Made by a program: the position numbers and the translations under genes. This document shows positions 25,210 through 33,191 of a stretch of 64,000 bases of DNA, piece by piece; position 1 is the first letter of the stretch, and each line of letters opens with the position of its first letter. The notes under the pieces are model-generated. The model was given only the letters and a program-made list of their open reading frames with translations, did no database searches and was not told the DNA's origin. The stretch covers positions 62,001 to 126,000 of the forward strand of contig JBMNKH010000001.1 in NCBI GenBank assembly GCA_050952085.1, read 5' to 3'. The stretch is from DTU015 sp012837895 (GTDB lineage: Bacteria > Bacillota > Sulfobacillia > Fermentithermobacillales > Fermentithermobacillaceae).

Positions 25210-26442
25210 GTGAACGCGCCTGAGGCCGGCTACACTAACCGCTGGATTTCATCCAAGCTCAAAGGTGCTGAGCGGAAACGGCTAGTCGCATACATGGGGT
25301 TAGTGGCAGGTGTGGGATTCGTCTTTTCAGCATTTGAACTTCTAAACTACGAATTGCCGGGCCCTTATACCACTGCTATTTTTGCCATCCTTGGCATCAT
25401 AAGCTTCAACACCCCCATAAGACTCGCACCTAAAGTTCATATCCATGCAACCTGGCCCATTCTTTTCCCCGGCCTTTACTGTTACGGCCTCCCCCTGGCA
25501 ATCCTCACAGGGGTACCCAGCGTGCTTTCTCAAGCCGTTTTCCTCAGTAAACCCTGGCTTGCCGCCATGTTTAACGCCGGGCAGCTTGCAATCAGCCTGG
25601 GACTGGCTGACATCACAATTCAGTGTGTTAGGGGTATTACACCCTACACCATCACCTATGAGATAATCGGCCTCGTAGTTGCGATGATCATATTTGACCT
25701 GTGCAATATCACCCTGGTAAGCATAGCAGTATCCAAAGAACGTCAAGAAAAGTGGCAGGTCTGCTTCGGACGGATGGCCTTTACCAGCCGGCGCAGCCTT
25801 ATCCCTTTTATGTACCTCCTCTCCCTGACAGGGGCGCTGCTTTGCTCTTTCATTGGAAAGATCGGGCTACTTATAAGCATTGCCTATATGGTTGCAGTAT
25901 TTTACCTGATGCGGTTCCAGAGCGAACTGGATATGAGAACAGAGGAATCCCGCACAGATCCGTTGACCAAGGCGTTCAACTACCGGTACCTTGAAGACTG
26001 GTTGCACCGGGAGTTCCCAAAGCTGGTGGCTGAGCAAACCCCATGTTCATTCGTGTTCATTGACTTAGATGGCCTCAAGAAGATTAACGATCAATTTGGG
26101 CATGAAGCTGGAGATACAGTGTTGATTCACGTGACCAGGGCCCTGTTTTCCGTGACCAGGCAGGAAGATGTGATCATCCGGTACGGGGGAGACGAGTTCA
26201 TTATCATTTGTCCCTCAGCTGACATTGAAACTGCAGAAGCCTTGGGCAAGCGTCTCATTGCCGTTTGCAGCGCACCCGTGTACTACGAAGGTAAATCTTT
26301 TAATATAGGATTAAGCGTCGGCATATCTGCCTACCCTAACGATTCAGACGTAGGCAGGGACCTTATCCGGCTAGCTGACTGGGCCATGTACCACGCCAAG
26401 AAAGACGGCGGTAACAAGGTGTGCAAAGCCAGCGATCTGTAA
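25210..26442 (+). CDS. Membrane-anchored diguanylate cyclase (GGDEF protein)
   Basis: This enzyme makes cyclic di-GMP from two GTP. The 410-residue protein has an N-terminal sensor region with about six membrane segments (residues 25-235) and a C-terminal GGDEF domain (about 250-408) that starts DPLTKAFNYRYLEDWL. The active site RYGGDEF is intact, and an RxxD inhibitory site (RQED) lies exactly five residues before GGDEF, so product inhibition is expected. FIDLDGLKKINDQFGHEAGD is the conserved substrate loop. The start is a GTG. Its product is the ligand of the riboswitch in front of flgB. Confidence 0.93.
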   Translation: MNAPEAGYTNRWISSKLKGAERKRLVAYMGLVAGVGFVFSAFELLNYELPGPYTTAIFAILGIISFNTPIRLAPKVHIHATWPILFPGLYCYGLPLAILTGVPSVLSQAVFLSKPWLAAMFNAGQLAISLGLADITIQCVRGITPYTITYEIIGLVVAMIIFDLCNITLVSIAVSKERQEKWQVCFGRMAFTSRRSLIPFMYLLSLTGALLCSFIGKIGLLISIAYMVAVFYLMRFQSELDMRTEESRTDPLTKAFNYRYLEDWLHREFPKLVAEQTPCSFVFIDLDGLKKINDQFGHEAGDTVLIHVTRALFSVTRQEDVIIRYGGDEFIIICPSADIETAEALGKRLIAVCSAPVYYEGKSFNIGLSVGISAYPNDSDVGRDLIRLADWAMYHAKKDGGNKVCKASDL

Positions 26443-26456
26443 TCTTAGACCAGACT

Positions 26457-26843
26457 TCAGAATTCGATGATCCCTTTGATCGTCCTGAACTCCAACGAGG
26501 CTGGATCTCCGGTGCCGGAAACGCACACTAGATCAACCCGGATGCTGTCATATTGCTCAACAATCCCACTGTGTTTGGACAGGAAGTCGCGTATGGTAAG
26601 TTTCAACCTCTGCGTTTTAGCCCTGCTAACCGACTCTTGAGGTGGAACCAGGGAATGGCGCCTCCGGTAACGCACTTCCGCAAACACAAGCACAGATCCA
26701 CACGCCGCGACTATGTCGATTTCCCCGTAGCGGGAACGGTAGTTACGGCAGATAATGCGGTAATCATTCTGACGCAAGTAGTCACATGCCTGGTCCTCTG
26801 CTATACGGCCTGTGTATTGCGGCCCAGCCTCCCGCACCTTCAT
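26457..26843 (-). CDS. yraN: YraN family protein (UPF0102), putative endonuclease
   Basis: The 128-residue protein has the YraN/UPF0102 fold related to restriction-endonuclease-like nucleases. GRIAEDQACDYLRQNDYRIICRNYRSRYGEIDIVA and VLVFAEVRYRR contain the Glu/Asp/Glu residues of the predicted active site. The cellular role is unknown, although genes of this family often neighbour rnhB and comM, as here. The ATG overlaps the comM stop by four bases. Confidence 0.9.
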   Translation of the reverse strand: MKVREAGPQYTGRIAEDQACDYLRQNDYRIICRNYRSRYGEIDIVAACGSVLVFAEVRYRRRHSLVPPQESVSRAKTQRLKLTIRDFLSKHSGIVEQYDSIRVDLVCVSGTGDPASLEFRTIKGIIEF

Positions 26844-28363
26844 TCCAAGATCCGCTGCCTGTATGACAACGCTTCTGCCACGTGTTCCTCTTCAATCCTG
26901 GATGACTGGTCAAGGTCTGCTATAGAAGCAGCAACCCTCATTACCCTGTAGTACGCCCTGGCAGAAAGCTTCATCCGGCTGTAGGCGTCAAGAAGTAGTC
27001 TCCTTCCTGATGCTGAAATACTGAGAAGGGTTGACAGTTCCCTTGGACCCATCTCAGAATTTGTGGCAAGACCAAACTCCTCAAGCCTTTTCTCTTGCAG
27101 CTTTCTTGCCTCCTCAACCCTCTCCTTGACTGAGTCTGCAGCTTCTTCGCAACCCGCCCGGGCCAGGTCTTCAATATCCACTCTCTGCACGGGCATGAAA
27201 AGGTCTATCCTGTCAAGCAGAGGCCCGTTGACTTTAGATACGTATTGGCGTCTCTGGTATGGAGTGCACTGGCAATGCTGCCAATCGCTTCTCCAGTACC
27301 CGCATTGACATAAGTTCATGGCAGCCGCAAGGAGTATCCGGCATGGGAACCGGTAGGTGCCCCCTGACCGGGCGATGTTGATAACCCCATCTTCAATGGG
27401 TTGGCGGAGTACGTTGATTACCTGGGCAGAGAATTCCGGAAGTTCATCCAGGAACAGTACACCTCTGTGGGCAAGGGTTATTTCCCCGGGTTTGGGGATA
27501 GCGCCGCCTCCCACCATTGCAGCAGGTGTCACCGTGTGATGGGGTGCCCGGAACGGACGTCGCTTCAACAGCCCGCTTCCTTTGGGGAGCAAACCTGCCA
27601 CACTGTGGATCTTGGTCACAGTAACCGCCTCTTCGGGTGTCAAGTCCGGCATGATCTCAGGAAGTGCTTTTGCTAGCATGCTTTTTCCCGCACCCGGAGG
27701 CCCTGCCAACAGTATGTTATGTTCGCCTGCAGCAGCGATCTCTAATGCCCTCTTAGCTGCACGCTGCCCCCTTATTTGCTCAAATGCCCCCTGGCCAGAC
27801 GTGGCGGCCTTTACCTTGGATGCAGGTGCTTCGGCACTGGGGAGCCATGCCTCTTGCCCCACAAACCGGGCTACCTGCGCAAGGTTAGATGCAACCCTTA
27901 TGTCAAAACCCGTCAGGAAGGCGACCTCAGCCTGGTTATCTGCAGGAATTACCGCCCCTTCATGCCCTGATTCGTACAAGGCCAGAACCATGGCAAGTAC
28001 GCCCGGCACAGGCCTGACGCTGCCATCCAAAGCTAATTCGCCCAGGAAGCCGTACTTGTGGATGGCGTTTGCCTCAGGAAGCTGGCGGGAAGCAACCAAT
28101 AGGGACACGGCTATAGCCAAGTCAAGCTGCGTTCCGTCTTTGTGGAGACCGGCCGGGGCCAGATTCACCGTGATTCTACGCGATGGGACTTCAAAGCCAG
28201 AGTTTCTTATAGCTGACCGCACCCGGTGCTTAGCTTCTCTTACCGACGCTGCGGGCATTCCTACGATTTCAAGACCGGGTAATCCACCTGACACGTCAGT
28301 TTCGACGATAACCCTGAACCCGTCTACGCCAGACACTGTTGCGCTGAACACGGAAGAAAACAA
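26840..28363 (-). CDS. comM: YifB/ComM family Mg-chelatase-like AAA ATPase
   Basis: ComM is a hexameric helicase that promotes branch migration during natural transformation in Gram-negative bacteria; its Firmicutes homologues are less studied. The 507-residue protein has the Lon-like N-terminal domain (about 20-150), Walker A AGPPGAGKSMLAKALP, the Mg-chelatase block RRPFRAPHHTVTPAAMVGGG, Walker B LFLDELPEF, a small Cys-containing insert (CQCGYWRSDWQHCQC), and the Mg_chelatase C-terminal domain. The start is a TTG eight bases after CGGAGG. A good sigma-A promoter lies upstream. Confidence 0.92.
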   Translation of the reverse strand: MFSSVFSATVSGVDGFRVIVETDVSGGLPGLEIVGMPAASVREAKHRVRSAIRNSGFEVPSRRITVNLAPAGLHKDGTQLDLAIAVSLLVASRQLPEANAIHKYGFLGELALDGSVRPVPGVLAMVLALYESGHEGAVIPADNQAEVAFLTGFDIRVASNLAQVARFVGQEAWLPSAEAPASKVKAATSGQGAFEQIRGQRAAKRALEIAAAGEHNILLAGPPGAGKSMLAKALPEIMPDLTPEEAVTVTKIHSVAGLLPKGSGLLKRRPFRAPHHTVTPAAMVGGGAIPKPGEITLAHRGVLFLDELPEFSAQVINVLRQPIEDGVINIARSGGTYRFPCRILLAAAMNLCQCGYWRSDWQHCQCTPYQRRQYVSKVNGPLLDRIDLFMPVQRVDIEDLARAGCEEAADSVKERVEEARKLQEKRLEEFGLATNSEMGPRELSTLLSISASGRRLLLDAYSRMKLSARAYYRVMRVAASIADLDQSSRIEEEHVAEALSYRQRILE

Positions 28364-28409
28364 CTACACTACCTCCGGTCGATCAATAGTTGCCTGGCGA
28401 AGTGTTTCA

Positions 28410-28434
28410 TGTCACAATACTGCGGATCGTGACA
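28410..28434 (-). promoter_or_regulatory. Dyad TGTCAC-N13-GTGACA in the comM leader
   Basis: A perfect six-base inverted repeat with 13-base centre begins about a dozen bases downstream of the comM -10 box. Its position around the start of transcription fits an operator or a 5' hairpin. I recognise no known regulator site. Confidence 0.4.
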
Positions 28435-28445
28435 TTCTTTGTACC

Positions 28446-28474
28446 ATTATATTATTTATTGTCAGTCATGGCAA
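28446..28474 (-). promoter_or_regulatory. Sigma-A promoter of comM-yraN
   Basis: On the minus strand TTGCCA (28474-28469) and TATAAT (28451-28446) are separated by 17 bases, with an A/T-rich spacer. It lies just after the trpS stop and about 83 bases upstream of the comM TTG. Confidence 0.65.
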
Positions 28475-28485
28475 TACATTCTACA

Positions 28486-29496
28486 TTACAGGAGTTTCCG
28501 TTCCGTAGGATCTGCTAGCAACGAAAGCCCCATCCTTTGCTTTGCCCGCTTAAGCACTTGGGAGCTCACTTGGTTTGCCCTTTCAGCACCTTCCTTGAGA
28601 GTGCTTGAAAGCATCCCTGACCCCGCATATTCAGCGTACTTTTCCTGTATAGGCGTAATCGTCTCGATAACTACATCGGCAAGTTCCTTCTTGAAGTCCG
28701 CGTATCCCTTGCCTGCAAAGCGCTGTTCGATCTCAGTGAAGCCCAGTCCGGTACATAGTGAGTAAATGGTTATAAGGTTAGCTATTGCAGGTTTATCTTC
28801 AGGGGAATACACAATTTCCCGCCCTGAATCTGTTACCGCCCTCCGCACCTTATTCGCGATCTCGTCTTTTGAGTCAGAAAGGCTTATGTAGCCCAACGGG
28901 TTCGGATCGGACTTGGACATTTTCTTTAGGGGATCCTGGAGAGACTTGAGACGTGCCCCAAATTCAGGGATCACGGCTTCGGGTACCTTGAACGTCTCCC
29001 CGTACCTGCTGTTGAACCTTTCTGCGATGTTCCTGCACAGTTCAACATGTTGTTTCTGATCTTCGCCTACAGGAACCACGTCTGCGTCGTACAAGAGGAT
29101 GTCTGCCGCCATAAGCACAGGGTAGGTAAACAGCCCCGACGAAAATGACTCTTTGCCTTTGGACTTATCTTTGAACTGGGTCATTCTTGACAGTTCGCCA
29201 AAAGTGGACACGCATTCAAGCATCCAAGATAGTTCAGCATGGCATGGCACGTCTGATTGAACGAACATGGTGACCTTTTCAGGATCAAGCCCGGAAGCAA
29301 GGTAGTAAAGGGCAGTATCGTCTATCTGCTTTGGCAATTCCTTCGGATCCTGATATACAGTTATCGCATGGAGATCTACAATGCAAAAATAGCAGTCATA
29401 CTCATCCTGGAAGTCTGTAAACCTCCGTATTGCGCCGAAATAATTACCCAAATGCAACACGCCTGACGGCTGAACGCCTGAAAATGCTCTTTTCAA
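28486..29496 (-). CDS. trpS: Tryptophan--tRNA ligase
   Basis: TrpRS charges tRNA-Trp. The 336-residue class I synthetase has GVQPSGVLHLGNYFGAIR (HIGH-equivalent HLGN) at the N-terminus, the VPVGEDQKQHVELCRNIAERFN motif and KKMSKSDPNP (KMSKS). I looked for a T-box leader upstream and found none. The unusually isolated position, with promoters on both sides, suggests a single-gene transcript. Confidence 0.96.
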   Translation of the reverse strand: MKRAFSGVQPSGVLHLGNYFGAIRRFTDFQDEYDCYFCIVDLHAITVYQDPKELPKQIDDTALYYLASGLDPEKVTMFVQSDVPCHAELSWMLECVSTFGELSRMTQFKDKSKGKESFSSGLFTYPVLMAADILLYDADVVPVGEDQKQHVELCRNIAERFNSRYGETFKVPEAVIPEFGARLKSLQDPLKKMSKSDPNPLGYISLSDSKDEIANKVRRAVTDSGREIVYSPEDKPAIANLITIYSLCTGLGFTEIEQRFAGKGYADFKKELADVVIETITPIQEKYAEYAGSGMLSSTLKEGAERANQVSSQVLKRAKQRMGLSLLADPTERKLL

Positions 29497-29633
29497 AAAG
29501 CCCGCCCTCCTATCGACAGCGCCGGCGGCTTCCTACGAGCTGCCAGCGTCTTTCCTTGTATTATTGCTCATCAAGCCCTGCGCGTTGTACACCCTTGTGC
29601 ATATCATGTAGGACAAGAGCATACTACTACACT

Positions 29634-29807
29634 ATGCACATAATAGGAGTTGTTGTTTCGGTCGTCATAGGTATATACACCCTGTCCTGGTCATGGATAT
29701 TGCTCAAGGACAATAACCGTGCGGGCGCAGCCTGGTCATTCTTACTCGCCATAAGTTCCCTGACTGCATCCCTCTACTACTTCATCCGGCACGGCTTCTT
29801 TCCTTAA
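29634..29807 (+). CDS. Small two-helix membrane protein (hypothetical)
   Basis: A 57-residue reading frame encodes two hydrophobic stretches (about residues 3-24 and 32-50) joined by the polar turn KDNNRAGA, ending IRHGFFP. This looks like a real small membrane protein and not random DNA, but I see only a weak ribosome binding site (AGGA more than 20 bases upstream), and I do not recognise the family. The same frame is open further upstream into the trpS 5' region, which is probably not translated. No function can be proposed. Confidence 0.4.
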   Translation: MHIIGVVVSVVIGIYTLSWSWILLKDNNRAGAAWSFLLAISSLTASLYYFIRHGFFP

Positions 29808-29901
29808 CAATGGTGATCAACAGGATATGCACCATGACAACCCAAGTATCCTTCAAAGGTGTCTCAACTTACATACATTGATTATAGATGAGTTCCACAG
29901 A

Positions 29902-29929
29902 GAGAAAAAGCCCAGGCATACCCCAGGCT
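29902..29929 (-). terminator. Terminator of the yqeG / PilT-like / LuxR-like operon
   Basis: On the minus strand AGCCTGGG and CCTGGGCT form an eight-pair stem (two G-U pairs) followed by TTTTTCTCTC, about 80 bases after the regulator stop. The stretch 29808-30011 holds nothing else that I recognise. Confidence 0.7.
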
Positions 29930-30011
29930 AAAATGAAGCTGTCGCATCTCGGGGGGGGTGATCTGCGGCAACCATTACAGCTCATTTACATAATCGAGCC
30001 AAGACTGATTT

Positions 30012-30698
30012 TTATATAGGACCAAAAGACTCATTTTGGTGTGAGCAAAGCGTCTTGATTACAGCAATGGCTGCCTGGGTCCTGTCCCTCACTCCCAACT
30101 TCTTGTACACATTGTAAAGATGGTTCTTGACTGTTTTCTCGCTGATAAACAGTGATTGAGCTATGGCTTTGTTTGACATCCCCTTCGCTACAAGTTTGAG
30201 AGTTTCAAGCTCCCGTTCACTAAGCTTACTGATGTCAGTTGATCCCAAATCCATATTTGCAAAGATCCGCCTGAAATCGAGTACACTTGAGGAAGCAAGC
30301 TTGCAGGTTATTGAGGACGCAACGTACAAGTCTTTTCTGGATGCAGCAGAGATAGCTGAAACTATCTGGTCGCAGCTTGCATGTTCATCAACAAATCCAT
30401 ACACACCGGCCCTGCAGTACTCAGCTATGGTGAACCATTCCAAGTCCTGTGCCATCAGCACAAAACTGCAATCTGCGTACCGCCGCTTCAGCAGAGTTAT
30501 TCTCTCAAGCGTGAGTTGTTTGCCAGAGTTATCACTGCCAATCACGATTACATCGTACCCGGCAGCAGCAGAAGGCCTCCTGAAATCAGGAACCCTTGCG
30601 CCTTTGTACCACAGGCGCACGTCTTCCCTCTCCTGGGAAATCGCCTGAAACTCTCTGTGCAATGACGGTTGTTCTACTGCAATCAGAACGTCAAGCAT
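30012..30698 (-). CDS. LuxR-type regulator with a degenerate receiver domain
   Basis: The C-terminal 65 residues are a complete LuxR/NarL helix-turn-helix (SKLSERELETLKLVAKGMSNKAIAQSLFISEKTVKNHLYNVYKKLGV). The N-terminal 120 residues have response-regulator-like spacing, but the acidic pair is replaced (LIAVEQPS) and the phosphoacceptor position reads VIVIGSD, so aspartate phosphorylation is doubtful. The ATG at 30698 has GGAGG six bases upstream. The frame continues 23 codons upstream without a site. It closely follows the PilT-like gene and ends the operon. The target genes are unknown. Confidence 0.82.
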   Translation of the reverse strand: MLDVLIAVEQPSLHREFQAISQEREDVRLWYKGARVPDFRRPSAAAGYDVIVIGSDNSGKQLTLERITLLKRRYADCSFVLMAQDLEWFTIAEYCRAGVYGFVDEHASCDQIVSAISAASRKDLYVASSITCKLASSSVLDFRRIFANMDLGSTDISKLSERELETLKLVAKGMSNKAIAQSLFISEKTVKNHLYNVYKKLGVRDRTQAAIAVIKTLCSHQNESFGPI

Positions 30699-30750
30699 AG
30701 AATGCCTCCAATGAAAAGTCTCACTTGGTATCATCGGATAGAAACCCGGC

Positions 30751-31761
30751 CTATATAAGGCCTTCACCGGATAACCGTTTCTTGTCCGCTTCCAAGGTCT
30801 GCATTCTATACTTTCCGCCTGCAGCGATAAGGTCGGTGATTTGCAGGAATCTGCCTTCTCTGAGGAGGTTACGCACTGGATCCGTGCCTACGAGAATTTC
30901 CATAGCAGGTACAGGGGACTCTACTCCCTGGATAAGTTCCTGGTACAAAGCCCCACTGAACACATGGGAAAGCCTGTGAATGAACTCCCGGCGTGAACCG
31001 GAACTCACAGTATTAGCCAGATTTTCAAGCCCGGAGGCGGTGTTCGAAGCATTAAGCACCAGGAAAACGCTTGCACCCATTTCCGCCGTACGCACCGCTT
31101 GCCAGGCCAGGTTTTCATCTAGCTGCAAGTCCAGGGCTATCACATCAGCCCCCAACCAGGCTGCTCTTTCAATCAGGTCACACCCATGCCCCAGATACCC
31201 TGTTTCGATCTGATTCACAAAAGCTTTACAAGGAGTTAACACGTATTCGCCTGCGTCGCAAATCCAGACGATGTGCTTGAACGTTGTTTCGTTTATGTAT
31301 TGCAGTATAGAAGCTAGCGTGGTGGTTTTCCCTGAGCCGGGCTTTCCGCAAAGCAAGAATATGCCTGAGCTTTCGCCGGCGAATTCCAATACTTCCCGGG
31401 AAATATTCAAGACATCAGTTCCAGGCAAGCTATCCGGCAGGAAGTGCATAACAATAGCAGGCCCGCTCACGGTTGTGATCAGATCAACCCTGCATCTTGC
31501 TCCGCGAAAAAGACCAGATGCGAACCGGGCAAAACCTGTCGAATCGAAAATCTGCTTTTGGAGCAGTGGCACTTGGCTGGCAATGAATTCATCTATGTGG
31601 CTGCTTTCCACCACAGAACCTTCAAACGGAACAGGCTCGTCCAAGCCGGTTCTGGACAGAGGTTTATTTCCCGGCAATATGTATACATAAGAAGCACCAC
31701 ATTGAAAACAGGCCTGGGCAACACACGCAAGGTAAGGCCTTCCTGGTCCGGCATGGGACAT
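30751..31761 (-). CDS. PilT/GspE-like ATPase with altered catalytic motifs
   Basis: The 336 residues have the two-domain layout of PilT retraction ATPases: an N-terminal PAS-like domain (about 1-110, with ACFQCGASYVYI in place of the usual ASDLHI) and a RecA-like domain (about 125-330). Walker A CGKPGSGKTTT is intact. The Asp box reads WICDAGEYVL where PilT has TIEDPIEYVH. Walker B reads VIALDLQLD instead of VILVGEMRD, and the His box VFLVLNASNTAS lacks the histidine. Nucleotide binding is likely but hydrolysis may be impaired. No pilus genes are near; it is flanked by yqeG and a LuxR-type regulator. Confidence 0.8.
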   Translation of the reverse strand: MSHAGPGRPYLACVAQACFQCGASYVYILPGNKPLSRTGLDEPVPFEGSVVESSHIDEFIASQVPLLQKQIFDSTGFARFASGLFRGARCRVDLITTVSGPAIVMHFLPDSLPGTDVLNISREVLEFAGESSGIFLLCGKPGSGKTTTLASILQYINETTFKHIVWICDAGEYVLTPCKAFVNQIETGYLGHGCDLIERAAWLGADVIALDLQLDENLAWQAVRTAEMGASVFLVLNASNTASGLENLANTVSSGSRREFIHRLSHVFSGALYQELIQGVESPVPAMEILVGTDPVRNLLREGRFLQITDLIAAGGKYRMQTLEADKKRLSGEGLI

Positions 31762-31776
31762 GATGCCCGCCTCCTC

Positions 31777-32304
31777 TCACATTGTACCCATACGCTTTTT
31801 TACCAGTCTCTCAAACAATCTCATGATCCTGGTACCCACAAACTCTCTGTGTCCAATGCGCTCTACAAGCACTGTATGGCAACCTACAAGATTTCCACCA
31901 AGTACATCGGTAAAAAGCTGGTCCCCGATAACGCAAGTTTGATGAGGCTTTGAATCGAGTATTTCAAGAGCCTTTCTGAAAAACCGGGTAACAGGTTTCC
32001 CGGCTCCCACAACCAGCTTGGTATTAAGTTTGCGTGACAATTCCTGAATAGTGGGAGCGGGCCTGGCGTTGGTAAGTATCAAAGTCTTGTAGCCGCTCTT
32101 GTGGAGGGAATCAAACCAATCAGCAAGCTCGCCGGCTACCCTGTAATCCCGCCACGGGACAAGAGTGTTGTCGAGGTCCGTGATGATTGATGTAATAGCT
32201 CTTTCCTTGAGCCATTCACCGGGTAAGTCATATACTGTTTCCACGTACAAAGACGGGGTCAGAAGCTGCCTGATAGACCTGCGCGCCCGCGTATTATCTG
32301 ACAC
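31777..32304 (-). CDS. yqeG: YqeG family HAD-type phosphatase
   Basis: A HAD-superfamily IIIA phosphatase of 175 residues. The nucleophile motif DLDNTLVPW, the motif II TLILTNARP and the motif IV VIGDQLFTDVLGGN are all intact. The family-typical N-terminal LLTPSLYVETVYDL precedes them. The start is the GTG at 32304 with AGGGAGGGG ten bases upstream; the longer frame to 32355 would exceed the family length. The physiological substrate is unknown. It heads the operon with the PilT-like ATPase. Confidence 0.87.
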   Translation of the reverse strand: MSDNTRARRSIRQLLTPSLYVETVYDLPGEWLKERAITSIITDLDNTLVPWRDYRVAGELADWFDSLHKSGYKTLILTNARPAPTIQELSRKLNTKLVVGAGKPVTRFFRKALEILDSKPHQTCVIGDQLFTDVLGGNLVGCHTVLVERIGHREFVGTRIMRLFERLVKKRMGTM

Positions 32305-32396
32305 GATCCAGACACCCCTCCCTATATTATCAATTATCACCCGGTAGTTAATCATACCGTGTAATAGATGTCATAGGAAGGGGCTGGACCCGCAGA

Positions 32397-33098
32397 TCAT
32401 ATTGCGTAAGGTTTGCACACTTTAGCGAGTTTGGCTAGAGCTCTCTTTTCGATACGGCTCACATAGGAGCGGGATATTCCAAGCATGTTAGCTATTTCCC
32501 TCTGGGTTTTCTGAAACTCACCATCCAGCCCATAGCGGAATTGCAGCACTTTCTTCTCTTTTTCATCCAACACATCAAACTGTGCAAGCATGTTTTCGGC
32601 TTGAACCTTAGCTGTAACCACATCTGCAATGTCAGGCTCTTGGTCTTTGATGATATCGATATATGACACTTCCCCGTCTTCTGAATCTGAAGTCAAAGGT
32701 TCAAACAAGTGAACTTCGCTTTTGCTATTCTTAGTTGCCCTGAGGTGCATAAGGATCTCGTTTTCTATGCACTTTGAAGCGTACGTTGCAAGCCTGGTCC
32801 CCCTGTCCTGGCAGAAGGTGTCGATGGCCTTGACAAGGCCTATGCTCCCTATAGATATGAGGTCTTCTACATCCTGGGGGTTGGGGTCAAATTTCTTTAC
32901 AATATGGGCCACCAGTCTCAAGTTATGTTCAACGAGCAGGTTCCTGCTAGCCATGTTCCCCTCGCGCACCCCGTCCAAGTGGAAGGACTCATCAGTTTCA
33001 GAAAGGGGCGGGGGAAAATGGTTGCCTGTAAGATATCCGAAACAGTTCAGGACCGCCTCTAAAAGGATCGCAGCAATGCCAAAAAGCAGCTGATGCAA
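32397..33098 (-). CDS. sigK: RNA polymerase sporulation sigma factor SigK
   Basis: Sigma-K directs late mother-cell genes such as coat and cortex genes. The protein (233 residues from the TTG at 33098) has a hydrophobic pro-sequence (about residues 1-21), then YLTGNHFPPPLS, which aligns with the SpoIVFB cleavage region of pro-sigma-K. It has region 2 with RNLLVEHNLRLVAHIVKKF and EDLISIGSIGLVKAIDTF, and region 4 with TQREIANMLGISRSYVSRIEKRALAKL. GGAGG lies ten bases before the TTG; an ATG seven codons upstream would overlap that site. The gene is continuous, not split by a skin-type element. Confidence 0.95.
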   Translation of the reverse strand: MHQLLFGIAAILLEAVLNCFGYLTGNHFPPPLSETDESFHLDGVREGNMASRNLLVEHNLRLVAHIVKKFDPNPQDVEDLISIGSIGLVKAIDTFCQDRGTRLATYASKCIENEILMHLRATKNSKSEVHLFEPLTSDSEDGEVSYIDIIKDQEPDIADVVTAKVQAENMLAQFDVLDEKEKKVLQFRYGLDGEFQKTQREIANMLGISRSYVSRIEKRALAKLAKVCKPYAI

Positions 33099-33191
33099 GC
33101 TTGTGCTCCCTCCGGTCAAACAGATTGGGCCTGCTATGGCACATCTATATCCTATGACGCGGGGCCCATCTGTGTGCGTGTCCCTGAAAAA

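Noticed and set aside
27582..28508. 308-codon plus-strand frame opposite comM
   Set aside because: It is antisense to a well-conserved gene, has no recognisable domain, and shows the Ser/Ala/Pro-rich composition of shadow frames.
29430..29633. Longer version of the small membrane protein starting inside the trpS 5' region
   Set aside because: The extra residues are rich in Arg, Ser and Cys without pattern and overlap the trpS start in antisense.
32397..33098. Split sigK with a skin-like element
   Set aside because: Regions 2 to 4 are continuous in one frame with no interruption.
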